Positions 17,868 to 25,229 are shown, numbered from the stretch's first letter. The stretch: DNA of 64,000 nt from Prolixibacteraceae bacterium (GCA_019856515.1 CP082230.1:1860001-1924000), one strand, 5' to 3'. Notes: generated by a model not told the origin, from the letters alone. Translations and numbers: made by a program.

Positions 17868-18503
17868 TTAAACTCCTGTAAGAGATAAGCCATCTCTATA
17901 AACATCCTCTTTAAGTAGTTCTCCTTTTTCACTGTAATAAGACCAACGACCATCTCGTTTCCCTTTATGTAAACGCCCTTTCACCTTCACAACTCCACTT
18001 TCGGGATAATAATCAAGATACAAACCCGTACCACGATTAAAAGTTAAAGTATCAATTATTTCGCCCTTTGAATTATACAAATAGCTTGCTCCATCCAACA
18101 TGTTAAAGAAATAATTCATTTTCTTAACAACAATCAGATCACCATTGATAAAATGATAGATCTGCCAAAGTCCATTTCTCATTCCATGATAAAGCTCTCC
18201 ACAAACACAACCACGCCTACTATCACCTATCACACTGTTTCCATCGGGGATAACGGATCTTGGTAAAACATTCTGTTTAACATCAATAATTATATCTCCA
18301 TTCGCTAAAGTTGAATCTTTCCAAACATCGATAAAGGTTGAACCTTCTAATGCTAGAAGTGTCTCTTTACAACCAAATGTTGCTCGAAAATCATAATCAT
18401 TCACATTATAGTAATAATATCCACTATTTATTGAATATTTACTTTGAGGAAAACAAACAAATACAATATGAATTAACATGAATGTCAAAACTAAATACTT
18501 CAT
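17868..18503 (-). CDS. Secreted MORN_2-repeat protein, paralogue 2
   Basis: 211 residues with a signal peptide (about 1-18, LVLTFMLIHIVFVCFPQS). The MORN-type repeats are RNGLWQIYHFINGDLIVVKK, DGASYLYNSKGEIIDTL, GTGLYLDYYPESGVVKVKGR and KRDGRWSYYSEKGELLKED. It is shorter than its neighbours at the front and has a Cys pair in RRGCVCGELYHG. It lies directly upstream of paralogue 1 and shares the same repeat order, so it arose by tandem duplication. No catalytic motif was seen. Confidence 0.72.
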   Translation of the reverse strand: MKYLVLTFMLIHIVFVCFPQSKYSINSGYYYYNVNDYDFRATFGCKETLLALEGSTFIDVWKDSTLANGDIIIDVKQNVLPRSVIPDGNSVIGDSRRGCVCGELYHGMRNGLWQIYHFINGDLIVVKKMNYFFNMLDGASYLYNSKGEIIDTLTFNRGTGLYLDYYPESGVVKVKGRLHKGKRDGRWSYYSEKGELLKEDVYRDGLSLTGV

Positions 18504-18585
18504 AGTTATTCTGATTTAATTAAATATTACATCTACTTTAGACACAAACATCCTCTCTTTACAAAGAACAAATCCATTTGCAATA

Positions 18586-18605
18586 TGTGCCTACTGATTG
18601 ACACA
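18586..18605. repeat. Decayed GTGCC-palindrome between MORN genes 2 and 3
   Basis: TGTGCCTACTGATTGACACA matches the consensus TGTGCCAATTCATTGGCACA of the palindrome at 16993 at 16 of 20 positions and keeps the dyad ends TGTG/CACA. Confidence 0.5.
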
Positions 18606-18688
18606 ACGAACTTGGATACAAATATTAAACTCCTCCACTGAATATATGATGTTTGCTAGGTTGTAATTACCGAAATGATACCGTTGCG

Positions 18689-19462
18689 CTAATCAAAGGG
18701 ATCTAAATTTGTAATTAGAATCCCATTGGAATATCTTTCTCTAAACAGCAATTCACCATCTTTTGCATAATAAGACCAAATTCCATCTCTTTTACCCCGA
18801 AAGAGACTCCCTGATATTTTAAGCCTTCCTGTATCATAATAGTAATCCTTATAAGGCCCTGTTCCTTTATGAAAACGGCTTACTACTTTCTTTGAGACAG
18901 GAAGATTACTCTCATCTAATACTGTTTCATATGACCAATTCAAGATATCTGCTCTTAAATTATAGACGATATAATCTCCATCTAACAATCCATTTTTATA
19001 ACTCATTCTTTTTACAACATAGCTATGAATGTTAAAATACACCGTTTTTGTCCAAACGCCCTCTCTTCGTCCATCAATAATATTGCCTTCTAACTCCCCA
19101 ATCATTGAATATACTTTCTCAACCACGGATGTATCGTCATCATCATGAAGAGTTATCATTAAATAGCGATTTAATGGTACCTCTGTTTCTGAATCTATCA
19201 TCTGACCACATTCATTAAAAGAAACCTTAATGCTATCTTCAAATGAAATCATAGAATAATCATCTAAATACAAAGAGGGATTAACTCTGGATTCCTCAAA
19301 ATCTGGAAATAAATCTAATATCATCATCGGTTCATCAAGAGAGTCTTTAATAATCATCTCTGATTCACCTTGACTCTCATTATCTTGCACCGTTTTTATA
19401 GAGATACATTGAGTAATAGATAAAGCAATCAATAGGGGGGCTCTCATATATGTTAAACGCAT
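18689..19462 (-). CDS. Envelope MORN_2-repeat protein, paralogue 3
   Basis: 257 residues with a hydrophobic N terminus (LTYMRAPLLIALSITQC). This could be a signal peptide or a poor lipoprotein signal, since Gln before Cys is unusual. An acidic region (about 25-90) follows, then MORN-type repeats: GRREGVWTKTVYFNIHSYVV, NGLLDGDYIVYNLRADIL, GTGPYKDYYYDTGRLKISGS and KRDGIWSYYAKDGELLFRE. ATG at 19462 is preferred to a TTG at 19483, because a -7 promoter box (19481-19488) overlaps that TTG. It is the first of the three tandem paralogues. Confidence 0.72.
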   Translation of the reverse strand: MRLTYMRAPLLIALSITQCISIKTVQDNESQGESEMIIKDSLDEPMMILDLFPDFEESRVNPSLYLDDYSMISFEDSIKVSFNECGQMIDSETEVPLNRYLMITLHDDDDTSVVEKVYSMIGELEGNIIDGRREGVWTKTVYFNIHSYVVKRMSYKNGLLDGDYIVYNLRADILNWSYETVLDESNLPVSKKVVSRFHKGTGPYKDYYYDTGRLKISGSLFRGKRDGIWSYYAKDGELLFRERYSNGILITNLDPFD

Positions 19463-19480
19463 TAATTTAACAAATGAAAA

Positions 19481-19488
19481 CAAACATA
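19481..19488 (-). promoter_or_regulatory. Promoter -7 box for MORN paralogue 3
   Basis: Minus-strand TATGTTTG fits TAnnTTTG. A GTTG lies 17 nt further upstream (19506-19509). A transcript from here starts near 19475 and supports the ATG at 19462. Confidence 0.4.
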
Positions 19489-19543
19489 ATTTAACATCAT
19501 ATGCCCAACAATCAAATGATACCGATTACACCCACAACAGTAT

Positions 19544-19627
19544 GCAAACTCATTGGCACGTGAGGGACATCTATACCTAACGTCATTTGGTTGATAGAAA
19601 GATGCCGAGTTGAAGCTAAGTGTTTCC
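19544..19627. repeat. Partial, inverted copy of the repeat that flanks MORN gene 1
   Basis: ACTCATTGGCACG (19548-19560) keeps half of the GTGCCAAT palindrome, and GAAAGATGCCGAG (19597-19609), followed by an AAGC and a GTTTCC, parallels the minus-strand text GAAACATGATGCCGAG near 17066. The two copies therefore face each other on either side of the MORN trio. Confidence 0.4.
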
Positions 19628-19768
19628 AGCGGTTGGCGGAGACCTATTAATATCTATGGAAATAATAACAATCACACCTGTAGTATGTAGTAGGACAGTC
19701 TTTGGGTATCGTAATTGCTATCAATAAGTTTTAAAGCCAGAATAGTCATTTCACCTAAAGTTTAGAGC

Positions 19769-19860
19769 AAAAAAAAAGGACAGAGTCCCCACTCTATCCT
19801 TTCAAACCTAACTAACTAAACCAATAAAACTAACTAAATCCAAACCTATGAATTTAAACA
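19769..19860 (-). ncRNA. Candidate small RNA, array member 1
   Basis: Read on the minus strand: TTTG (19897-19894), exactly 20 nt, TATATTTG (19873-19866), then an approximately 92-nt transcript ending in a hairpin and nine U. The terminator stem is GGATAGAGT/ACTCTGTCC with loop GGGG. One pair is a G-U on this strand but a C-A mismatch on the plus strand, which indicates that the minus strand is the one transcribed. Between position 19845 and the terminator the RNA has a long U/G/A-rich stretch that should be unstructured. It contains TTTTATTGGTTTA, complementary to the sialidase translation start region. Confidence 0.7.
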
Positions 19861-20008
19861 CTATGCAAATATAATGTTTTAAAACACATCTCACAAACTT
19901 TCAAGAAAAAAATGTTTCAAAACAGATAAATAAATTTGCAGTTTAAACCAAGAGATCGAAATATCTTAATCATAATAAGAACAATCCTATTATTTACCAT
20001 ATAGACAC

Positions 20009-20097
20009 AAAAAAAGGATAGAGAATCCTCTATCCTTTCAAACCTAACTAACTAAACCAATAAAACTAACTAAATCCAAACTTATGAATTTAAAACA
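20009..20097 (-). ncRNA. Candidate small RNA, array member 2
   Basis: Minus strand: GTTG (20134-20131), exactly 20 nt, TATATTTG (20110-20103), about 89 nt of transcript, then a perfect stem GGATAGAG/CTCTATCC (20035-20016) and seven U. The core (20041-20080) is almost identical to members 1 and 3. From about 20082 down to the terminator loop the RNA contains no C at all. Confidence 0.72.
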
Positions 20098-20182
20098 CAA
20101 TGCAAATATAGTGTTTTAGAACATACCACACAACTATTTTTCAATAAATGTTTCAAAACACCCTATTTTTTTTTGAAAACAC

Positions 20183-20272
20183 AAAAAAAGGATAGAAATA
20201 CCCTTCTATCCTTTCAAACCTAACTAACTAAACCAATAAAACTAACTAAATCCAAACTTATGAATTTAAACA
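20183..20272 (-). ncRNA. Candidate small RNA, array member 3
   Basis: Minus strand: GTTG (20309-20306), exactly 20 nt, TAAATTTG (20285-20278), about 90 nt, then the stem GGATAGAA/TTCTATCC (20211-20190) and seven U. The stem bases differ from member 2 by compensating changes (A-U for G-C at the loop end), and the loop differs, which supports a selected RNA hairpin. Confidence 0.72.
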
Positions 20273-20376
20273 CACTACAAATTTAAAGATGTGTTACTAC
20301 TTAAACAACTATATGATGTTATTGTTTTATGAACTAAATTTTAAAATAATCTTAAAATGTATTTTAACTTTTTCCA

Positions 20377-20457
20377 AAATGAGAATGCAGCAATATGCTG
20401 CATTCTCTGAAAATCAAACCTATAAAACTAACTAATCCAAATCATTGAATCTAAAAA
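20377..20457 (-). ncRNA. Decayed fourth member of the small RNA array
   Basis: Keeps the core TTAGTTAGTTTTAT and GGTTTGA and a strong but unrelated hairpin (GAGAATGCAGCA/TGCTGCATTCTC, 20381-20407). However, the -7 box is TAAGTGTG (20465-20458), no -33 motif is present and the U tract is only four long. Either a dead copy or one under other control. Confidence 0.4.
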
Positions 20458-20586
20458 CACACTTAAAGTTACATTAACACAATGGGAAAATAGATGACAA
20501 AAACCACCATTTCGAAAAAGTTGACACAATTCATCAAATTACAACCATGCAAAAGTTGTAGTAACCTTTGGACTTAAGTATATATA

Positions 20587-21699
20587 TCAATGATCACCCC
20601 CATCTGTTAGCCAGCCAATAGTAAATGAAGTAAAACTATTTTTCTTATATCCATCTTTCTCAAAAAAGACACCAACAGAACCATTATTCATCTTAGTTAT
20701 AGAAGAGTAGGCCGATGCTCCAGCATAAATTACTTTTGAAGAAGACCATGTTTTTCCATTATCATAGCTAATACGAGCACAAAGATTCTCTCGTTTCTTA
20801 CTACTATTGGCATTAACAAAAATCAATCGATTCTTATCATCACCACTCTTTTTAGAACTATAGGTAAGTATCGTCCCATTACAACCTGGATCATTCAGGC
20901 TCATCTCAACCTTAGTACTCCAAGTTTTACCATTACTCTTGGATGTATGTGAGAATCTTTTCCCACGAGGGTTGTTTACCCGACTATTTATCATCCATTG
21001 ACGATTTGGGAGTTCAATAATTTTTGATTCATCTCCCGGTATAATTGGTTCATCTATTAAAAACCAACTATCACCATGGTCTTTACTTCCAAAGACATGC
21101 AGGCCATTTCTCAAGTTAACGATAGTGTGTATCAACCAACCCTTGTGAGTTTGTGCACCTCGACCAGAGGTAATAAACTTAAAATCAGTTTTCCATTCTG
21201 GTTTCGTTATTTGGTCTGTGATATCCATCGGACTACTCCAAGTCTTTCCATTATCAACACTCTTCATCACATGCAAATAGTAGATATCCTTCTCTTTGTC
21301 CAAATCCATATAGTTATAGAATAGAAACACCACTCCACGTTCTCGGTCAACAATCATTGAAGGATCAGAAGCAGATTGGCCAAATGGATGATCGATGACC
21401 ATCTCCATATTACACCATGTCTTTCCATTATCTTTACTTCGGCGCAATACAATATTAATATCTCGACTCCACTTTAAGTCCCCGCATGAAGGAACGCGTT
21501 GGTCTATAGCTGCCAACAAATCTCCATTCGGAGCAGTTACCAAGGAAGGGATGCGGTAACAAGAGACTCCAGCATCATTAGAAGCATCAAATAGGTTCGT
21601 AAAGGAAAGCTCCTTATTATTTTGTGCGACAACGTCTAGGATAATACCACATATCATAGATACAACAAGTATCATAAATACACTTCTCCTCATAATCAT
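20587..21699 (-). CDS. Exo-alpha-sialidase (GH33-like), exported
   Basis: 370 residues. Signal peptide at about 1-25 (VFMILVVSMICGIILDVVAQ). The sialidase fold is shown by the arginine motif YRIPSLV (about 43), the ASDPSMIVD region (about 110) and at least five Asp boxes: SKDNGKTW (about 89), SVDNGKTW (about 146), SKDHGDSW (about 209), SKSNGKTW (about 258) and SYDNGKTW (about 319). It would release terminal sialic acid from host glycans or glycoproteins. No sialic-acid catabolic genes are near. The leader just before ATG carries TAAACCAATAAAA, the complement of the neighbouring small RNAs. A -7 box and an upstream dyad are present. Confidence 0.9.
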   Translation of the reverse strand: MIMRRSVFMILVVSMICGIILDVVAQNNKELSFTNLFDASNDAGVSCYRIPSLVTAPNGDLLAAIDQRVPSCGDLKWSRDINIVLRRSKDNGKTWCNMEMVIDHPFGQSASDPSMIVDRERGVVFLFYNYMDLDKEKDIYYLHVMKSVDNGKTWSSPMDITDQITKPEWKTDFKFITSGRGAQTHKGWLIHTIVNLRNGLHVFGSKDHGDSWFLIDEPIIPGDESKIIELPNRQWMINSRVNNPRGKRFSHTSKSNGKTWSTKVEMSLNDPGCNGTILTYSSKKSGDDKNRLIFVNANSSKKRENLCARISYDNGKTWSSSKVIYAGASAYSSITKMNNGSVGVFFEKDGYKKNSFTSFTIGWLTDGGDH

Positions 21700-21703
21700 A
21701 TAT

Positions 21704-21716
21704 TTTTATTGGTTTA
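21704..21716 (-). promoter_or_regulatory. Predicted small-RNA target site in the sialidase leader
   Basis: The mRNA reads TAAACCAATAAAA from 5 to 17 nt upstream of the start codon at 21699, a perfect 13-nt complement to members 1-3 of the small RNA array located 3' of the gene. Confidence 0.5.
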
Positions 21717-21750
21717 ATGAATCGGTTTCTACCTCAACATTTAATGAGGC

Positions 21751-21758
21751 CAAACATA
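21751..21758 (-). promoter_or_regulatory. Promoter -7 box for the sialidase gene
   Basis: Minus-strand TATGTTTG fits TAnnTTTG, about 52 bases before the start codon. No -33 match, which fits a promoter that needs an activator. Confidence 0.45.
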
Positions 21759-21781
21759 TTCTTTTTCAAGATCGATATAAT

Positions 21782-21801
21782 ATTTGTAAATATCTACAAA
21801 T
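21782..21801. promoter_or_regulatory. Operator-like dyad upstream of the sialidase gene
   Basis: ATTTGTA, six bases, TACAAAT: a perfect 7-bp inverted repeat. Its centre is 33.5 bases upstream of the first base of the -7 box, a position suited to an activator touching RNA polymerase. Confidence 0.45.
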
Positions 21802-22049
21802 CACAGAACAGTCACCTACACCAATTTCAAAACAGTATATTTAAAATCACTACGAAAAATACCCCAGACAGAGTTTAATTTACACTACCGTTACAAGATG
21901 GGCATAACCGAACGCTTACATATCAAACACCAAAGATAAGAACTCTTTAAAGCCACCTTCCCCTGACTAACACACTACGATCTACTGCTATCATTTGAAT
22001 ATTATTCAAAGTACATTTGAAGTTCCCTCACCCAAAATGCAAAATCGAT

Positions 22050-22082
22050 GAATGTACTTCGAATGAACTTTGAATGTACTTC
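22050..22082. repeat. 11-bp tandem repeat, three units
   Basis: GAATGTACTTC, GAATGAACTTT, GAATGTACTTC: three abutting 11-mers, with a reverse-complement relative (AAAGTACATTTGAA) at 22008-22021. Confidence 0.75.
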
Positions 22083-22125
22083 GAGCCATCTCAGGGGAAA
22101 GTATAGCTTTTCTTAGTGGATAGCC

Positions 22126-22213
22126 CGACTCTCCTTCGACTCTCCTTCGACTCTGGTTCGACTCTCATACGACTATTAGTCACATATTGGTCACATATTA
22201 GTCACATCTCAGT
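22126..22213. repeat. 11-bp tandem repeat, eight abutting units
   Basis: Unbroken 11-bp register: CGACTCTCCTT twice, CGACTCTGGTT, CGACTCTCATA, CGACTATTAGT, CACATATTGGT, CACATATTAGT, CACATCTCAGT. The sequence changes gradually from one end to the other while the period is kept. An 11-bp period cannot be a coding repeat. Confidence 0.85.
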
Positions 22214-22278
22214 GATATAAAGTGTGAAGAATGGGTATGGGATATGTGGTCAATATGTGATAAATGTGTAAACGATAG

Positions 22279-22322
22279 TCGAAGGAAGGGTAAAGGTGGT
22301 ACGAAGGAAGGGCGAAGGAGAG
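22279..22322. repeat. 11-bp tandem repeat, inverted relative, four units
   Basis: GTCGAAGGAAG, GGTAAAGGTGG, TACGAAGGAAG, GGCGAAGGAGA. Partly the reverse complement of the CGACTCTCCTT units at 22126-22147, so the two arrays form arms of a large imperfect inverted repeat. Confidence 0.7.
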
Positions 22323-22374
22323 TGGTATAAAAGGTAGAGTAACATCTATTGGATTCATAATAGAGCGATGAAGT

Positions 22375-22460
22375 GTTGTGAATCAATTTTGTTTAGACAA
22401 GGTTGAAAACTAAAAGCGTTGTGAATCTATTTTGGTTAAACAAGGTTGAAAAATAGAAGC
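22375..22460. repeat. 43-bp tandem duplication
   Basis: Two abutting 43-bp copies (22375-22417 and 22418-22460), starting GTTGTGAATC and ending in AAAGC or GAAGC, differ at only about six positions. Confidence 0.8.
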
Positions 22461-22789
22461 ATGGTCTTTTCTTACGAGGATATCATTTAATGGAAGGTAA
22501 ACAACCAAGAGTGCAAGGATATGGCTTATCTATAGAGACAATAGGCGCAAAACATTTTTTACTATCAAAATTGGTCTGAAGGAGATTAAAATAGTCAGTG
22601 ATAGGAGTACGCTGAGAGTATAAGTAAAGAGCCTAAACAGCCTATTTATACGTTACCGAGAGGTTCGTTTCGATATACAGCCTATGATGATGTCAAGGTG
22701 TTATATTCTTTACAAACCGTGTCGACAGAGTAGAAATAGCCTATCTAGGCCTATTTTGAAGTAATGGTATTTTGTTTTAGATGGAATTG

Positions 22790-23269
22790 TTACTTACCAC
22801 AGCACTTTTTAAATTTCTTGCCACTACCACACCAGCAAGGTTCATTACGCCCCATTTTACGAGAAGAACTTATCCCTGTCATGACATCCACCATTTCAGT
22901 TTTGGCATCCCCAGAGACATAGAGCCATTGGTCTGCTTCTTTGATAAATTGAGAACGTTCTTCGAGGATGGTCTGTTCGAATCCTTCTTTGTAGTATGCT
23001 TTAAATCGCACCTCTCCTTTCTCCCCCTCTTCTTTGGAAGAGATAACTTCTAATTTGGTGTAGGTTATATTTTCACACCACTGTTTTAGACCAGCTAATG
23101 TATTGGGCTTGGCCAATCTTTCGGTATCTAATATATATTCCACTTCGCCTAATGAGAAAGCGGTATATCTTGATCTCATCAATGCTTCGGGGCTATTTGC
23201 TTTCTCTTTACGTGAAATAAAACGTCCACAACAGCTGTTATAATCCTCTACTTTTCCACAAACACACAT
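22790..23269 (-). CDS. YchJ-family SEC-C motif protein
   Basis: 159 residues. Both ends carry Cys clusters: an N-terminal C-x-C...CC set (CVCGKVEDYNSCCG) and a C-terminal SEC-C zinc motif (RNEPCWCGSGKKFKKCCG, as in SecA). The middle has the YchJ domain with ALMRSRYTAFSLGEVEYI. The function of YchJ proteins is not established; SEC-C motifs bind zinc and often dock on the ribosome or nucleic acid. It starts 10 bases after the stop of aguB and is probably the last gene of that operon. Confidence 0.88.
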   Translation of the reverse strand: MCVCGKVEDYNSCCGRFISRKEKANSPEALMRSRYTAFSLGEVEYILDTERLAKPNTLAGLKQWCENITYTKLEVISSKEEGEKGEVRFKAYYKEGFEQTILEERSQFIKEADQWLYVSGDAKTEMVDVMTGISSSRKMGRNEPCWCGSGKKFKKCCGK

Positions 23270-23279
23270 AAATATATCT

Positions 23280-24167
23280 CTATTTTAAAAATCTCTTTAA
23301 TAATCCATCATACGACTCAATACGTCTATCCCTCAAGAATGGCCACCAACGACGTACTTGTTCGCTTCGCGTCATATCCAATTCAATCACTCTTATGGCC
23401 TCTTGATCGGAAGGGGCCTCGTAAAGCATCTCACCTTGTGGTCCTGCTACAAAGCTATTTCCCCAGAACTGGATGCCTGACGTAGAGTTAGAGGGGTCTA
23501 ATTCACGCCCTACACGATTTACAGATACTACGGGGATACCATTGGCAACAGCATGAGCTCTTTGTGATATTATCCATGCATCTTTTTGGCGTATCTGTTC
23601 AGCGTGATCATCCATATCAGACCAACCGATAGCAGTTGGATAAATCAATATCTCTGCACCAGCTAGTGTCATCAATCGAGCTGCCTCAGGAAACCATTGA
23701 TCCCAACACACCAATACTCCGATTCGACCAATGGAGGTATCAATAGGTTCAAAACCGATATCTCCTGGTGTAAAATAGAATTTCTCATAGAAACCAGGGT
23801 CATCAGGAATATGCATCTTACGATACTTGCCTAACATTGTGCCATTCTTTTCGAATACTACCGCTGTGTTATGGTATAACCCAGCACTCCGTCTCTCAAA
23901 TAGTGAAGTTATCAATACGACTCTATGCTCTTTTGCCAGATGACTATAAAACTCCGTTGCCGCACCAGGGATAGGTTCAGCTAAGTCAAATAGGTCTGTA
24001 TCTTCTGTTTGACAAAAGTATGGGGTATCGTGTAACTCTTGTAAAACAACGAGTTTTGCACCCTCTTCGGCTAACGATTTAACTTTCGTGGCAATGGTCG
24101 CTCTGTTGCTATGTACATCCGCCACATTTTGTTGTTGTATAATTCCAACTTGTACCGTTCTATTCAT
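23280..24167 (-). CDS. aguB: N-carbamoylputrescine amidase
   Basis: Nitrilase-superfamily enzyme that hydrolyses N-carbamoylputrescine to putrescine, CO2 and ammonia. 295 residues, normal length. The catalytic Glu-Lys-Cys triad is visible as E44 (LQELHDTPYFC), K117 (YRKMHIPDDPGFYEK) and C154 (VLVCWDQWFPEAARL). The motif WDQWFPEAAR is typical of AguB. It lies 9 bases downstream of aguA, so the pair makes putrescine from agmatine. No arginine decarboxylase (speA) is in the window. Confidence 0.95.
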   Translation of the reverse strand: MNRTVQVGIIQQQNVADVHSNRATIATKVKSLAEEGAKLVVLQELHDTPYFCQTEDTDLFDLAEPIPGAATEFYSHLAKEHRVVLITSLFERRSAGLYHNTAVVFEKNGTMLGKYRKMHIPDDPGFYEKFYFTPGDIGFEPIDTSIGRIGVLVCWDQWFPEAARLMTLAGAEILIYPTAIGWSDMDDHAEQIRQKDAWIISQRAHAVANGIPVVSVNRVGRELDPSNSTSGIQFWGNSFVAGPQGEMLYEAPSDQEAIRVIELDMTRSEQVRRWWPFLRDRRIESYDGLLKRFLK

Positions 24168-24176
24168 CCTATTGTA

Positions 24177-25229
24177 TTATATCTCAATAAAACCCTCAGG
24201 GTATTGCATCGTAACGCAGTGTAGTGAGCCATGCTGTTTGATTAATACGCTACAATCCACCCCTATAACATCTCTTTTGGGGAAAAGTTGGGAAAATATT
24301 CTTAGTACCTCCTCATCGCTTTGGTCATAATAAGTTGGGACCAAAACAGCTCCATTGATGATTAGGAAGTTGGCATAGGTGGCAGGAAGACGCTCATTTT
24401 GATCGTCATACTTTGCACTAGGCCATGGCAAACAAACCAATCGATAGGGTTCCCCATTAGGTTGTCGAAAAGACCCAAGGATGTTAGCCATCTCATTTAA
24501 TATTTCGTAATGATCATCATTTGGATCATCACACCCTTGATATACGATAGTATCTTCAGCAACAAAACGAGCCAAAGTATCTATATGACTATCCGTATCG
24601 TCTCCGTCTATCTCTCCAGCTGTTAACCACAAGATATGATCCACACCTAAATCTTGACGTAGACGATGCTCTATCTGTTGTTTATCTAGATGCTCATTTC
24701 TATTTTTTGATAGCAAACAGGCCTCTGTAACCATGCAAGAGCCTTTTCCATCGGTCTCAATCCCTCCCCCTTCTAAAACGAAATCTAATGCATTACGATA
24801 TTGCACTTCAGATGAAAAGGTGTTTGACTGAAACAGATGAGAAGTTATTTGATTGTCTAAGTCGGATGGAAATTTAAGCCCCCACCCATTAAACCTATAG
24901 TCATACAGTTGCGGCACACCCCCATTAAACACAGAGATACCACCATGATCACGAGCCCATGTGTCATTGGTTTTACACAGTACAACCTTAAACGGATAAG
25001 GACCGGTATTCCCCTCTAATAGCGATACTACACTCTCTTTTTCTTGTGCAACAATCACTAAAGGTTGATAACGAGTAATCGCTTTGCTTAGCTCCAGGTA
25101 ACACGATAAGACCTCCTCATAGACTTCTCTCCAGTCGGAGTCTATATGAGGCCACGTCAGTTGTATGGCTGACTGCCGATGCCATTCCGCAGGCCATATA
25201 ATTGATGTTTTAGAACCACTCTTCTTCAT
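24177..25229 (-). CDS. aguA: Agmatine deiminase
   Basis: Converts agmatine to N-carbamoylputrescine and ammonia. 351 residues from the ATG at 25229; a TTG five codons upstream is less likely. Motifs of the guanidino-group-modifying fold: AIQLTWPH (about 20), NDTWARDHGGI (about 90), FNGWGLKF (about 116), LEGGGIETDG (about 150), EIDGDDTDSHIDT (about 206) and the catalytic Cys339 in GSLHCVTMQYP near the end. First gene of aguA-aguB-ychJ. Confidence 0.95.
   Translation of the reverse strand: MKKSGSKTSIIWPAEWHRQSAIQLTWPHIDSDWREVYEEVLSCYLELSKAITRYQPLVIVAQEKESVVSLLEGNTGPYPFKVVLCKTNDTWARDHGGISVFNGGVPQLYDYRFNGWGLKFPSDLDNQITSHLFQSNTFSSEVQYRNALDFVLEGGGIETDGKGSCMVTEACLLSKNRNEHLDKQQIEHRLRQDLGVDHILWLTAGEIDGDDTDSHIDTLARFVAEDTIVYQGCDDPNDDHYEILNEMANILGSFRQPNGEPYRLVCLPWPSAKYDDQNERLPATYANFLIINGAVLVPTYYDQSDEEVLRIFSQLFPKRDVIGVDCSVLIKQHGSLHCVTMQYPEGFIEI

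Larger units (their letters stand above)
21802..22789. other. Gene-free stretch with 11-bp-period repeats
   Basis: No supported gene. Apart from the repeats listed separately (22050-22082, 22126-22213, 22279-22322, 22375-22460), positions 21802-22049 and 22461-22789 show only short open frames with no start context. A 29-codon frame at 22490 is not convincing. Confidence 0.6.

Noticed and set aside
22126..22213. Possible CRISPR array
   Set aside because: Units are 11 bp and abut each other with no spacers; no cas genes are present.
22198..22386. 62-codon open frame on the minus strand
   Set aside because: It crosses the 11-bp repeats, whose period is out of frame, and gives a Ser/His/Thr-rich nonsense sequence.
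22490..22579. 29-codon frame starting ATG
   Set aside because: No promoter box, no leader typical of the genome and no recognisable motif; could equally be chance in an AT-rich gap.
22781..23053. 90-codon plus-strand frame opposite ychJ
   Set aside because: It is the antisense shadow of the SEC-C/YchJ gene, which has clear zinc motifs.
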